Shown: positions 9,101 through 15,853, counted from the stretch's first letter. The stretch: DNA of 23,852 nucleotides from a bacterium (GCA_004562915.1 SFQZ01000046.1:1-23852), one strand, 5' to 3'. Program-made: numbers and translations. Notes: a model not told the origin generated them from the letters alone.

Positions 9101-11346
9101 CTGCTCTTTAAGTAAGCGCTGAAACCTGCCCCTTTTAACAGATCTGCATCCGTTTCTCCATTGTTCGCAGCTTTTATGATCTGGAACGGCTGTTTCATAA
9201 CAAGTTCTGTTGATTTCACAGTACGTTCTATCGTTGGAACTGTGCCACCTTCATAAGAACATTCCACATCATGCTCTGTCTTGTCTAACAGATATCCTTC
9301 CGGCGCCTGGATCTCTTTTACAAAATATTTTCCAAGATACAGGTCTTTTACCGCAGCATCTCCCTTCTGATCTACCTTTAAGGTAGATACAAGATCACCG
9401 GCTTTATGTACAATTCCTGTTGTTCCATCTGGATGTACAATGTTTTCTCTCGCATAGAGGCCATACACCGCACCTTCTAAAGTCGCATCTCCTTGTGGAT
9501 TTACCCCTGTTTCTGCATCTTCTTTGATCAGATGGATCTTTGCATAAGTACGTTCATTCAGAACATTCTTTGTACTTGTTTTACCGATATTAACATCTAC
9601 CGGATAAACAGTTGGATCTGCCTGATAATTTGCCGGTGGCTGGATTTCTTTTACATACACAATATCCTGTGTCTTTTCGACTGTTACTTTAGAAGCGCCC
9701 TTTTTATCTGTCTCAGGCATCTGCGTGATTAAATCTGAGCACTCCTTATCACGGTAAACACCATAGATTGCTCCTGCCAGATGATTTCCGGTGGCTTTAT
9801 CATTTTTTACAATCGCAATTTCCGCCTGTTTTGTCCATGTAACATTCAGGCTTACTTTATTTGTTGTTTCCACACCTTCTCCAAAAATAAATGCCAAATC
9901 TTGCACACTTCCATTGGTTGTCAGCTTATACGCCGAATAATCTTTCTTCAATCCGCCTGCCATCGTTGTAGCAAATACTTCTGCGGTATCACTTGCCTGT
10001 GTAAGCGGTGCAGAAAGGTAAAACTTTGTGCCTCCTTGGATTGTTACCTTTGCTCCCGGTGCGCTTGTACTTCCTGTACTTACGTTGTGAAAACGTACTC
10101 CAGATGGAAGGCTGATCGTCACACTCTGCTGTCCTGCCGCATGGAATGTGATTTCCTTTGTACGCTGTGTATTTCCTTCTACATAAGCCTTTACATTGGC
10201 ATCGGAAAATGACATGGACACATCCGGTATCTCAGGCTTCTTTACACAATAATTGTAAATATCCATTGCTAGTTCCTGTCCTGTTGCATTGGTTCCATAG
10301 AACGCATCACTACTGCCATAAGCATAAGCAGCCGCCATATGGACAAGAATAAATCTCTTTCCTGATGAAAAATCCCTGTGCTTGTTCGCAAAATAACTTT
10401 CTGCACCTGCCGCATCGGTACCGTAATAACATACCTTTGCAAGAGCCTGATTGTCAGCCAGCTTTGTGATGGTATAAATACCTGATCCTGGTCCTGGTTT
10501 TGCCGGCTGGATACAATAAGCCGTTGCTCTTACACTTCCATAAGAAATATAATACGGCTCTGTAAGATATGTTCCAAGCCCGTAGTCTGCATATCGGTAT
10601 ATTGGACCTTTTTCAATAGTTACCTGCTGAGATCCTACACCTGCAGTTCTAGCCATCGCTTTGATTGTAGTAATCTCACCTGGTTCCATTCCATTAAAAT
10701 CAACACCTTGTTCTACTGCCTGTTCCATAACATCACGAAGTTCCAATCCCGATACTTCATCATATGTTTCCTGATCCATTGTTTCTTCGATCAATGCATC
10801 AAAAGCAGCATTCTCTTCTGATACATCTGTCTCTGTTGGGATTTCTGACGGCTTCTCTGAATCCTCCTCATCTTCTTCCGTCTCTTTTATTTCGGATTGC
10901 TCTGCATCTGCTGAAGGACTTTCACTCTCTTTTTCTATTTCCTTTACAGTCACATTTCTGCTGATCTGATAATTCGGATGTTCCTGATTGACCGGTTCTA
11001 CATGATAAACAGTTTTATAGGTATCTGCATGGGATGTTGTAAAATCTTCTCCCTGCTCATTCTTTGCTTCCTCAAAAGTAATCTTTACTTTTTCCGCGTC
11101 CTTGATCTCTAACCCTGTAAAATCTGTTTTTACATCAAAACTTGTTCCCACTTCCACCTGATGATCCTTTGCCAGAACAATTTCATCTTCATCTAGCAGG
11201 CTTTGTACCTCTTCCAAAAGAGGCAGTTTTTTTTCTTTCGGAAGCTCCGCAGCATAACTGTTGATTGGTGATAACACCGTAGATAAAAGAGTGACCGCTG
11301 TCAGCAATCCGGATACAACCCGCTTTGCTTTTTGTTTCACTTTCAT
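6124..11346 (-). CDS. Giant cell-wall-anchored SpaA/Cna-B-type surface protein (1740 aa)
   Basis: This is a secreted, wall-anchored adhesin- or pilin-like protein. A signal peptide spans residues 1-32 (basic start, hydrophobic core, SYA-A cleavage region). Acidic low-complexity sequence follows (about 136-180). An N-terminal domain (about 240-500) contains AYCIQP with Cys278 and resembles thioester adhesin domains, but I do not see the usual TQ glutamine (LVHMAAAY lies there). Eleven SpaA/Cna-B-like beta domains follow, at about 507, 600, 718, 836, 951, 1079, 1188, 1276, 1408, 1518 and 1606. Most have the N-terminal Lys strand and a closing E-x-x-APEGY-like motif expected for isopeptide bonds. 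Domains 5-7 and 8-10 are a duplicated three-domain block. The C-terminus has APKTGD (1707-1712), a hydrophobic helix and a KKK tail, a variant LPXTG sorting signal. The start has AGGAAGG 10 nt upstream. Confidence 0.93.
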   Translation of the reverse strand: MKVKQKAKRVVSGLLTAVTLLSTVLSPINSYAAELPKEKKLPLLEEVQSLLDEDEIVLAKDHQVEVGTSFDVKTDFTGLEIKDAEKVKITFEEAKNEQGEDFTTSHADTYKTVYHVEPVNQEHPNYQISRNVTVKEIEKESESPSADAEQSEIKETEEDEEDSEKPSEIPTETDVSEENAAFDALIEETMDQETYDEVSGLELRDVMEQAVEQGVDFNGMEPGEITTIKAMARTAGVGSQQVTIEKGPIYRYADYGLGTYLTEPYYISYGSVRATAYCIQPAKPGPGSGIYTITKLADNQALAKVCYYGTDAAGAESYFANKHRDFSSGKRFILVHMAAAYAYGSSDAFYGTNATGQELAMDIYNYCVKKPEIPDVSMSFSDANVKAYVEGNTQRTKEITFHAAGQQSVTISLPSGVRFHNVSTGSTSAPGAKVTIQGGTKFYLSAPLTQASDTAEVFATTMAGGLKKDYSAYKLTTNGSVQDLAFIFGEGVETTNKVSLNVTWTKQAEIAIVKNDKATGNHLAGAIYGVYRDKECSDLITQMPETDKKGASKVTVEKTQDIVYVKEIQPPANYQADPTVYPVDVNIGKTSTKNVLNERTYAKIHLIKEDAETGVNPQGDATLEGAVYGLYARENIVHPDGTTGIVHKAGDLVSTLKVDQKGDAAVKDLYLGKYFVKEIQAPEGYLLDKTEHDVECSYEGGTVPTIERTVKSTELVMKQPFQIIKAANNGETDADLLKGAGFSAYLKSSLEKKEDGSYDFSHAEPVILTADGKTEMFTDEKGYACSIPLPYGTYIVRETTTPHNYKPVEDFEITIRENNPDKPQVWKVLLDKEFSAKLKIIKKDDETKKPVLVAGTEFKIYDLDHKKYVEQVTTYPTVTVHKSFFTDSQGYLILPKNLEIGHYRIEEVTAPDGYVVNKNYVEITVDSDTAYEVDGVSGDVIIEVSYEDQPVKGNLIVYKKGEMLSGFENDFIYKEQYLSGAEFEVRAAEDICTPDHQKDADGNRIVLYAKDTLVTTITTREGGKAVAKDLPLGRYYVVETKAPEGFVLNPEPVKVALTYQDQDTPIVEAEAIVGNDRQKVSISVEKQDAENGRVLSGAVFGIYNKKNIQANGKVLVKADTLLQEMTSDENGMATCTLDLPFGEYYVKELKAPEGFVSSDEVLEFVAEYQGQETKIVSLQAVKKNEPTTAEFTKSDLTTGVELEGARLKVMDKDGNVIDEWTSEKDKPHVIKRLVVGETYTLHEEFAPYGYLKATDVTFKVKDTAEAQKVEMKDEVPKGLLIINKKGEFLEKITLLDNVKGTVEHFFEYITGNLSEVTFEVYAAEDIKAADGVSADHYKKDELVGTITTDEKGIAKMEDLPVGKYCVKEVKTAHGFVLDGEPRFVDLTYRDQDTPVVTFDEEWQNNRQKIKVTVLKKEKDTERMLEGAIFGLFTKEDIKGRDGKVLMEAGTLIEQKTTDENGQILFKADLPVDGTYIVKEIYAPDGFVTSNEEKEFTFEYGKPEEAEVSYEFVFENEPTKVELTKTDLTTGKELPGAHLKVTDEDGNVIDEWVSTEKAHVIKGLTVGKSYMMTETKPADGYVTAESITFTVENTAEIQKQEMKDDVTKVLISKQDIAGKELPGAKLTILDEDGKVVESWTSTEEAHYIEMLPIGKYMLREETAPEGYLVAKDVEFEVKDTAEVQKVVMVDEEKPKESTPEGGKPSKDAPKTGDNTNLLLWLIVLGMSFSGVVVLGRKIKKK

Positions 11347-11815
11347 GTTCTTAAATCCTTCCTTTCTTCTGAATCTTATTTATCCGTTATACTTGTTCAT
11401 CGTTTTCCATCATTCTTTCCTAAAAATAATCCCCTCCTTTCCTGGTCTTGTGCTATTTGGGACAGTCAGCACTTTGCTGAGATAACAGCACAAATATATG
11501 GCGGTATCTGCTTTTTCAAACAAACACCGCCATATGATTTCTACTGTCATCCTCATTTTGATTCAGACAATTATTTTTTATTTAAGATTTAAGCGTTTTC
11601 CTGTTCTCTTCCCCGGATCCGTTCCTGTTTTAGAGTCCATATCTCCAAAACGTTTTCTCTGTCAGGACACGCACAATGCACATTCAAGGCAGGTATCACT
11701 CCGGGCAGGCTATTCTCTTTTCAAGGTACATGAAGTGTTTCTTACAAACGTCTTCATATAACGAAAGGAAAACGGCCTGTTTTACAGGGTGCTTTTTAAA
11801 TTTTTTTGATTTTTT
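11347..11815. other. Long upstream region of the surface gene, with hairpins
   Basis: This non-coding stretch of about 470 bp lies between the sigma-like gene and the surface protein, both leftward. ATATGGCGGT (11496-11505) is repeated inverted as ACCGCCATAT (11526-11535), a perfect 10-bp stem with a 20-nt loop. TCAGCA/TGCTGA (11466-11480) forms a second small hairpin. No U-run follows the large stem, so it is more likely a regulatory leader hairpin or protein site than a terminator. I found no convincing promoter, and the short frames here have no ribosome binding sites. Confidence 0.5.
11766..11790 (-). terminator. Probable terminator of the sigma-like gene
   Basis: The minus strand carries CCTGT-AAA-ACAGG (11776-11788) followed by CCGTTTTCC. 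The stem is short and the U-run modest. It lies 26 bp after the sigma-like stop codon and is nearly identical to the hairpin at 12646-12658. Confidence 0.55.
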
Positions 11816-12436
11816 TTAATTTTCTTCTTTATCTGCATGTTTTTTCATGACAGAAAGTGCTCTTTGCATCATTTCACAAACACTCTGCTGTCTGATTCCA
11901 AGATAGTCTGCAATCTTCTCTTGATTCATTTCTTCAAAGTAAAATAACTGGATGATTTCTTTCTGTCTGGCAGTTAGACAACCTAAGAAATCGCGGACCA
12001 TCTCTTTTTCAATATACTGGTCGAGAAAATCTGAAGCTGGATCTAGCAGTAAGATCCTGTCATCCGCATAATCGCTATACGAAACGAGTCTATGGTTTGA
12101 TGCCACCTTAGTCTGATTTATTTCCATACGATCCGTTGCTTCCATTAACAAACGAATGTACCAATTTTCGTTGTCAAAAAATTCTTCGTTCATAATACTT
12201 CGATCTTCCTTCACATCCATGTATTGATAATCTTTACAGGAATGGAGTGGAAAGATGGTTTTCTTTCCGTTTTCCCTGTATAACACATACCCATTTGCGT
12301 AAACGGTAATATCACATTCCCCACTCAGAATTTCCTTTACTACAATCTCTTCTTTTTCTAACGCCTTTTCAGAAGGGACTCTCTTTGTCATACCTGCCAC
12401 TTTTACTACTTTCTTTAATTCTTTTAATGTCAACAT
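11816..12436 (-). CDS. Sigma-70 region 4-like regulator
   Basis: The product has 206 residues from the ATG at 12436, which has AAAGGTGG 5 nt upstream; the in-frame GTG at 12445 is poorly placed. The C-terminal 55 residues (LTARQKEIIQLFYFEEMNQEKIADYLGIRQQSVCEMMQRALSVMKKH) match sigma region 4, the helix-turn-helix that reads -35 elements. The N-terminal 140 residues show no clear region 2, so it may be a region-4-only activator or a diverged alternative sigma factor. A DYADDRILLLDPASDFLDQYIEKEMV linker precedes region 4. It is the gene immediately upstream of the surface protein, in the same direction, separated by about 470 bp and a terminator-like hairpin. I infer that it may control the surface or transfer genes. 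Confidence 0.8.
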   Translation of the reverse strand: MLTLKELKKVVKVAGMTKRVPSEKALEKEEIVVKEILSGECDITVYANGYVLYRENGKKTIFPLHSCKDYQYMDVKEDRSIMNEEFFDNENWYIRLLMEATDRMEINQTKVASNHRLVSYSDYADDRILLLDPASDFLDQYIEKEMVRDFLGCLTARQKEIIQLFYFEEMNQEKIADYLGIRQQSVCEMMQRALSVMKKHADKEEN

Positions 12437-12460
12437 ATGGACCACCTTTCTGCCTTACGG

Positions 12461-12550
12461 CTACGGGTGATCCATGAACTCTATAAGAATCTCATCACAA
12501 TTAGCCACGAACTCACCCGTTTTTTTTGAACGGGAGTCCGCAGCTCCTAT
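12461..12550 (-). CDS. Possible 29-codon leader ORF before the sigma-like gene (ATA start or lost ATG)
   Basis: The minus strand has a very strong AAGGAGG, then 7 nt (TAATTAC), then ATA GGA GCT GCG, and the frame stays open for 29 codons to TAG at 12461. Translated, it ends ...TGEFVANCDEILIEFMDHP, which looks like real protein. There is no ATG, GTG or TTG at the place dictated by the ribosome binding site. Either ATA is used, or an ATG has mutated to ATA. The stop is 24 nt before the sigma-like ATG, so translation coupling is possible. An ACGGGTGA/TCACCCGT inverted repeat (12463-12470 and 12513-12520) lies within it. Confidence 0.4.
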   Translation of the reverse strand: MGAADSRSKKTGEFVANCDEILIEFMDHP

Positions 12551-12635
12551 GTAATTACCTCCTTCGGCTATATCATACAAAATTCCGTAGTATCTCTGAT
12601 TTTTACAACTGAAACTTTGCCCTCTATATATAGAA

Positions 12636-12660
12636 AGGAAAAAGCCCTGTTTTACAGGTT
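12636..12660 (-). terminator. Intrinsic terminator upstream of the sigma-like unit
   Basis: On the minus strand, CCTGT-AAA-ACAGG is followed by GCTTTTTCC. It sits downstream of the zinc-ribbon gene and insulates the sigma-like gene from the polymerase operon. It is 24/26 identical with the sequence at 11763-11788. Confidence 0.65.
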
Positions 12661-12676
12661 AAAAACTCAACTTTTT

Positions 12677-12877
12677 TTAATTTTTGAGAAAACAAAAAAA
12701 GCCGGCAAAACAAATGCTTCCACAGACACAGAATGAAATATCATCCTGCATTGTATCTGCAAATGTTTTGCCGGGCTCTTCATGATTCCAGTCAGGTTCA
12801 GCTCCTTGACAAACTCTTGCTATCAGGTGCAGCCTTGATGGTTCCAGCCAAATCCACCGCTTATCCTGACAGCTCAT
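12677..12877 (-). CDS. Doubtful 66-codon frame overlapping a terminator hairpin
   Basis: An ATG-started frame begins 1 bp after the zinc-ribbon gene stop, with a weak AAAGGA 11 nt upstream. The peptide has WIWLEPSRLHLIARVCQGAEPDWNHEEPGKTF and a hydrophobic Cys-rich end. Its last 27 codons coincide with a 75-nt imperfect hairpin plus U-run that looks like a terminator. A second frame here is also open and starts EFVKELNLTGIMKSPAKHL. It may be a small real gene, a decayed one, or non-coding; I favour the last two. Confidence 0.25.
   Translation of the reverse strand: MSCQDKRWIWLEPSRLHLIARVCQGAEPDWNHEEPGKTFADTMQDDISFCVCGSICFAGFFCFLKN
12694..12776 (-). terminator. Long hairpin terminator after the polymerase/zinc-ribbon operon
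   Basis: CCGGCAAAACA (12702-12712) pairs perfectly with TGTTTTGCCGG (12764-12774). Inside it a second stem (12723-12736 with 12741-12759) continues almost to a 4-nt loop. On the minus strand the outer stem is followed by CTTTTTTTG. The stem-plus-U-run fits an intrinsic terminator, although it is far longer than usual. Confidence 0.7.
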
Positions 12878-12878
12878 T

Positions 12879-13115
12879 TTATTTAGTTTCCTTTCGGGAA
12901 TTCATCACTTTTTGAGAATATACCCGCATTCTTTCTTTCAGTTTTTCATCTTTGATGTGCAAAGGGCGTACTGAAACAATATCATCTTTTACTAAAATCT
13001 CCAAAGTGCTTCTACATTTCTTGCATTCTACTTCTGAATCGCAATGTGCGCTTTTTTCAATAAATGCTCCGCATACAGAGCAATGTACATGCCATCTGAT
13101 AGCATCTGATCCCAT
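12879..13115 (-). CDS. Small zinc-ribbon protein (Com-like)
   Basis: This 78-residue protein has the zinc-ribbon pattern C-S-V-C-G ... C-K-K-C (two CxxC pairs about 16 residues apart, residues 13-35), followed by a charged helical tail. It resembles the Mu Com family and other small Cys-rich mobile-element regulators, but short zinc ribbons are hard to place. The start has AAAGGAGG 6 nt upstream, a very strong site. It lies about 230 bp downstream of the YolD-like gene in the same direction, so it may be the last gene of the polymerase operon. Its end is followed by a long hairpin terminator. Confidence 0.65.
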   Translation of the reverse strand: MGSDAIRWHVHCSVCGAFIEKSAHCDSEVECKKCRSTLEILVKDDIVSVRPLHIKDEKLKERMRVYSQKVMNSRKETK

Positions 13116-13344
13116 AGGCTTCCTCCTTTAAGCAATAATAAAAAAGTCCATTTTATTACTCAACGGATCAAAGGGAAATCAAATCCGCCTTATGAGCATC
13201 ATGTTGTCCATTCCGTAAGTGCCAAAGCTGCACGAACAGCATGATCATCAAATCCCAGACCTGCTTTGTTGATCTGGCGCATCCATCCTTATTCTCTCCG
13301 GATTCCCACTCACCCAGGATACTAAGAATTTCTGCCGATTGTAT
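13116..13344 (-). other. 229-bp gap with a possible remnant small ORF
   Basis: No standard gene is visible. On the minus strand a 27-codon frame at 13199-13282 reads MRQINKAGLGFDDHAVRAALALTEWTT, a plausible helical peptide, but it has only a weak AAGG 4 nt upstream. In another register the frame of the YolD-like gene stays open beyond its stop for about 58 codons. These overlapping protein-like frames suggest a small gene or a decayed 3' extension. I cannot choose between them. Confidence 0.3.
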
Positions 13345-13761
13345 TTAACAAGGTAATTCCAATTCTTCAAATATATCCCCGGATAACTCACAAAGATCCG
13401 GGATCAAAATGATCGTATCATCAATCCGTAAATGAATGGATGGATCAAAAAATTCAACGGTTCCGCAAATCGTATGATACTGGCCTGCCGGTTTCATTTC
13501 CCGGCTTTCTTTAAAATAGGTTGCCTGTATCTGCATTCCAACAGAAACCATCTGAAGCTTCCTATCCAATCCACATTTTTGTTCTTCGGATAACACCTTC
13601 CTTTGTTCATAAAGTATTTCCTGTTTCCGTACGATCTCCTCAAATCCCCGAAGTGCTGCAAAAGGGGCAAATTGCTTCGCCCTGTGCTGCACATCCATAG
13701 GATATCTTTTGGAAACTGGTCTCGGAATATATAAATATTTCTGATAAGCCTTTGCCAGCAT
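13345..13761 (-). CDS. YolD-like protein, partner of the translesion polymerase
   Basis: The product has 138 residues. The core RAKQFAPFAALRGFEEIVRKQE (about residues 27-48) is the YolD-like family signature, and the C-terminal half is beta-rich (YHTICGTVEFFDPSIHLRIDDTIILIPDLCEL). YolD-like proteins are commonly encoded next to UmuC/UvrX-type polymerases on Gram-positive mobile elements and have been proposed as functional counterparts of UmuD. Here the gene starts 11 bp after the polymerase stop, with AGGAGGTGA 5 nt before its ATG, so the two form an operon. Expression should follow the promoter at 15226-15254. Its biochemical role is not established from sequence. Confidence 0.85.
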   Translation of the reverse strand: MLAKAYQKYLYIPRPVSKRYPMDVQHRAKQFAPFAALRGFEEIVRKQEILYEQRKVLSEEQKCGLDRKLQMVSVGMQIQATYFKESREMKPAGQYHTICGTVEFFDPSIHLRIDDTIILIPDLCELSGDIFEELELPC

Positions 13762-13772
13762 ACTTTCACCTC

Positions 13773-15044
13773 CTATGCGCGATGTCCTCCAACCTGATTA
13801 TTTCTTTCCCGGTAGGTAGAACATTCCAACAGATTGGATCCCCGCATGATCGCATTTTTTCCATAACGCTTTTTCACCTGCAATACTGCTTCCTGCAGAT
13901 GTCTTTCCTTTTCTGCTTTTATGGAATCCTGGAAAAGAGTATATTGCTGATAGCCTTCCGGTGTTATCTTATTTGCAATGATCTCTATCCGTCTGATCCC
14001 GGTATGTGGATCTGCGATCTTTCGATAAAGCGCTTCTACTGTATCGATCATTTCTTTGGAACAATTGGTACGATCCGGAAACCTTACGGTTCCTTTCGAT
14101 GGCTCCCTCTCAAAACGATGATCGTAAGCGATCCACAAGGTTACAGAATTCGTTACCAGTCCCTTTTCCACCAGATCCAGAACCAGTACATCTGTCATTT
14201 CTCTTACAACAACAGCAGCTTCTTCAAATGTGTAATTTCTCATCAACACCTGTCCATTGGAAAGACTATGCTCTTCTGTATGATAATTTTTGATATCACT
14301 CATTTTACAGGACTCACAGCCCCAGGCATGATCGATCAATAGTTCTGCATCGATCCCAAACATTTTATACAGCCAGTCTTCCGACTGGATAGAGGCAAGT
14401 GCGATATCTCCCATCGTTTGGATTCCATATCCGGCTAATTTTCTCTCTGTTCTGGAACCAATGCGCCAGAAATCACTCAATGGTTTATGTCCCCATAACT
14501 GTTCCCGGTAAGAGATCTCATCCAGCATTCCGATATGATCCTCTATATGTTTTGCCACAATATCCATTGCGATCTTTGCAAGATACAGATTAGTTCCGAT
14601 TCCTGCTGTTGCTGTAATTCCGGTTTCTTCCATAACCGCATCCATCAGTTTTTGTGCCATTTCTTTCGCTGTAAGGTGATACAGGGAAAGGTATCTTGTG
14701 ACATCCATAAAGCACTCATCCACACTGTAAACATGGATATCTTCTTTTGCCACATAGTTTAAATAAATCCCATAGATCCTTGCCGAATACTCCATATAGA
14801 GCTGCATCCTCGGTTTTGCCACAATATATTCGATATGATCTGGTATCTCATGGATCCTGCAACGGTTACGGATCCCCAGCTTTTTCATAGCCGGCGTGAT
14901 AGCAAGGCAAATGGTGGATACCGATCGGTCCGGATCTGCAACAACCAGATTGGTAGTAAACGGATCCAGTCCTCTTTCCACACACTCAACAGAAGCATAA
15001 AAAGATTTCAGATCAATACAGAGGAATGTTTCCTTCTGTTTCAA
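13773..15044 (-). CDS. Y-family translesion DNA polymerase (UmuC/UvrX-like)
   Basis: This 423-residue error-prone polymerase copies across DNA lesions. The N-terminal LCIDLKSFYASVE holds the first catalytic Asp and the FYASVE motif, and VYSVDECFMDVT is the second catalytic motif (SVDE). A TGIGTNLYLAKIAMD segment follows, then a helix-hairpin-helix-like region (FWRIGSRTERKLAGYGIQTMGDIA), then the little-finger domain. I chose TTG at 15042-15044 because GGGAGGTGAT lies 8 nt upstream and the family starts just before this motif. The longer frame from GTG 15119 would add 25 atypical residues and lacks such a site. It is followed by the YolD-like gene. A 175-nt leader and a repressor-operated promoter lie upstream. 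No Gram-positive LexA box (GAAC-N4-GTTC) is seen. Confidence 0.93.
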   Translation of the reverse strand: MKQKETFLCIDLKSFYASVECVERGLDPFTTNLVVADPDRSVSTICLAITPAMKKLGIRNRCRIHEIPDHIEYIVAKPRMQLYMEYSARIYGIYLNYVAKEDIHVYSVDECFMDVTRYLSLYHLTAKEMAQKLMDAVMEETGITATAGIGTNLYLAKIAMDIVAKHIEDHIGMLDEISYREQLWGHKPLSDFWRIGSRTERKLAGYGIQTMGDIALASIQSEDWLYKMFGIDAELLIDHAWGCESCKMSDIKNYHTEEHSLSNGQVLMRNYTFEEAAVVVREMTDVLVLDLVEKGLVTNSVTLWIAYDHRFEREPSKGTVRFPDRTNCSKEMIDTVEALYRKIADPHTGIRRIEIIANKITPEGYQQYTLFQDSIKAEKERHLQEAVLQVKKRYGKNAIMRGSNLLECSTYRERNNQVGGHRA

Positions 15045-15117
15045 ATCAATCACCTCCCATAAGTTGCCTATCTTTCTCTTTCCCATAAGCAATCCGATCT
15101 CATCCCAATTCGTTTTC

Positions 15118-15135
15118 ACACGATAGTGATCGTGT
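15118..15135. promoter_or_regulatory. 18-bp palindrome in the polymerase leader
   Basis: ACACGAT-AGTG-ATCGTGT has perfect 7-bp arms. It lies about 75 bp upstream of the TTG start of the polymerase gene, inside its leader. It could be an operator for a second regulator or an RNA hairpin. It does not match the GGCAAT-type sites nearby. Confidence 0.5.
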
Positions 15136-15162
15136 CAAAACAGGCAATTTTCAGTAAATCCA

Positions 15163-15191
15163 TTGACAAGAAAGGAAATATCATTTATATT
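15163..15191 (+). promoter_or_regulatory. Promoter for the XRE repressor gene
   Basis: TTGACA (15163-15168), a 17-bp spacer and TATATT (15186-15191) form a near-consensus sigma-A promoter. The predicted start is near 15198, giving a leader of about 150 nt. Operator 1 covers the start site, so autoregulation is likely. Confidence 0.8.
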
Positions 15192-15194
15192 ATA

Positions 15195-15208
15195 GGCAAT
15201 TAATTGCC
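15195..15208. promoter_or_regulatory. Operator 1 (perfect palindrome)
   Basis: GGCAATTAATTGCC is a perfect 14-bp palindrome over the start site of the plus-strand promoter. It shares its GGCAAT half-site with operator 2, which points to one repressor acting on both promoters. The adjacent XRE protein is the obvious candidate. Confidence 0.75.
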
Positions 15209-15225
15209 GTTCTGTTGTGATTCAC

Positions 15226-15254
15226 ATTATAGGCAATCATTCGCCTCTTGTCAA
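15226..15254 (-). promoter_or_regulatory. Consensus promoter for the polymerase operon, with operator 2 in its spacer
   Basis: Read leftward, TTGACA (15254-15249), a 17-bp spacer and TATAAT (15231-15226) form a perfect consensus promoter. The spacer contains GGCAATCATTCGCC (15232-15245), a near-palindrome matching operator 1, so a bound repressor would block polymerase directly. A second palindrome, CCTCTTG-T-CAAGAGG (15244-15258), covers the -35 box. The predicted start is near 15219, so this RNA runs through the opposing XRE promoter. Confidence 0.85.
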
Positions 15255-15274
15255 GAGGCAACTTGTTGATTATG

Positions 15275-15288
15275 GGAAATTTATTTCC
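15275..15288. promoter_or_regulatory. Operator 3 (related palindrome)
   Basis: GGAAAT-TT-ATTTCC is a palindrome of the same size and form as operators 1 and 2 with a diverged half-site. It lies 43 bp (centre to centre) beyond operator 2; operators 1 and 2 are 37 bp apart. The spacing of roughly four helical turns could permit repressor looping. Confidence 0.55.
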
Positions 15289-15349
15289 TATCCCGTTTCA
15301 GCATCATACATAAAGATCCTGAAACGCCAATTAGAAAGTAGGTATTTTT

Positions 15350-15760
15350 ATGACATTCGGTGAAAAAGTGAAAAATTTAAGAAAGAACAAAGGACTCAAC
15401 CAAACCCAATTAGCAGATGCTGTCGGTGTCTCCCTTCGGACTGTTCGGGGATGGGAAATTGAAGGCCGTTATCCAAAGAAACATGACCTTTACCAGAAAC
15501 TTGCAGACATTTTAAGCTGCGATATCTCCTATCTCATGACAGAAGAAGAGGCTTTTATCACAGAAGCATCTGAACAATTTGGAAACCGTGGAGCAAAACA
15601 GGCTCAGCAGATCTTAGAACAGGCCGCTGCAATGTTCGCCGGCGGGGAACTTTCTGATGAAGACAAAACAGCCTTTATGGATGAGATCCAGTCTTTATAT
15701 CTGGATTCCAAAAGACGTGCAAAGAAATTTACACCAAAGAAATATTTAGATGCCAAATAG
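15350..15760 (+). CDS. XRE-family repressor (ImmR/DdrO-like)
   Basis: This 136-residue regulator has an N-terminal Cro/CI helix-turn-helix (about residues 4-61: LRKNKGLNQTQLADAVGVSLRTVRGWEIEGRYPKK). A C-terminal helical region rich in Ala/Gln (QFGNRGAKQAQQILEQAAAMFAGGEL) probably dimerises, and the tail is basic. The start has AGTAGGT 6 nt before the ATG. The gene is followed, after 93 bp, by an ImmA-like protease. In ICEBs1 (ImmR/ImmA) and Deinococcus (DdrO/IrrE), such a protease inactivates its partner repressor after DNA damage. With palindromic sites over both flanking promoters, it probably represses itself and the polymerase operon. Confidence 0.85.
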   Translation: MTFGEKVKNLRKNKGLNQTQLADAVGVSLRTVRGWEIEGRYPKKHDLYQKLADILSCDISYLMTEEEAFITEASEQFGNRGAKQAQQILEQAAAMFAGGELSDEDKTAFMDEIQSLYLDSKRRAKKFTPKKYLDAK

Positions 15761-15853
15761 ATGGGGTGATTATTGGACAGCCTATAGGATATAGTTTTAT
15801 TGTCAGAAGTAACATTACCCGCTTCTGTTTGATTCATACACGAGGTGATATAT

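Noticed and set aside
9493..10352. Several rightward frames opposite the giant surface protein
   Set aside because: Their Cys- and Ile-rich composition is what the opposite strand of Thr/Lys/Glu-rich repeats gives. The leftward gene is continuous and has all expected domains.
13752..14762. Rightward frames opposite the polymerase gene
   Set aside because: They are shadows of the conserved Y-family polymerase, with no initiation signal or family motif.
15118..15135. LexA (SOS) box upstream of the polymerase gene
   Set aside because: The palindrome ACACGAT-AGTG-ATCGTGT does not match the Gram-positive GAAC-N4-GTTC consensus.
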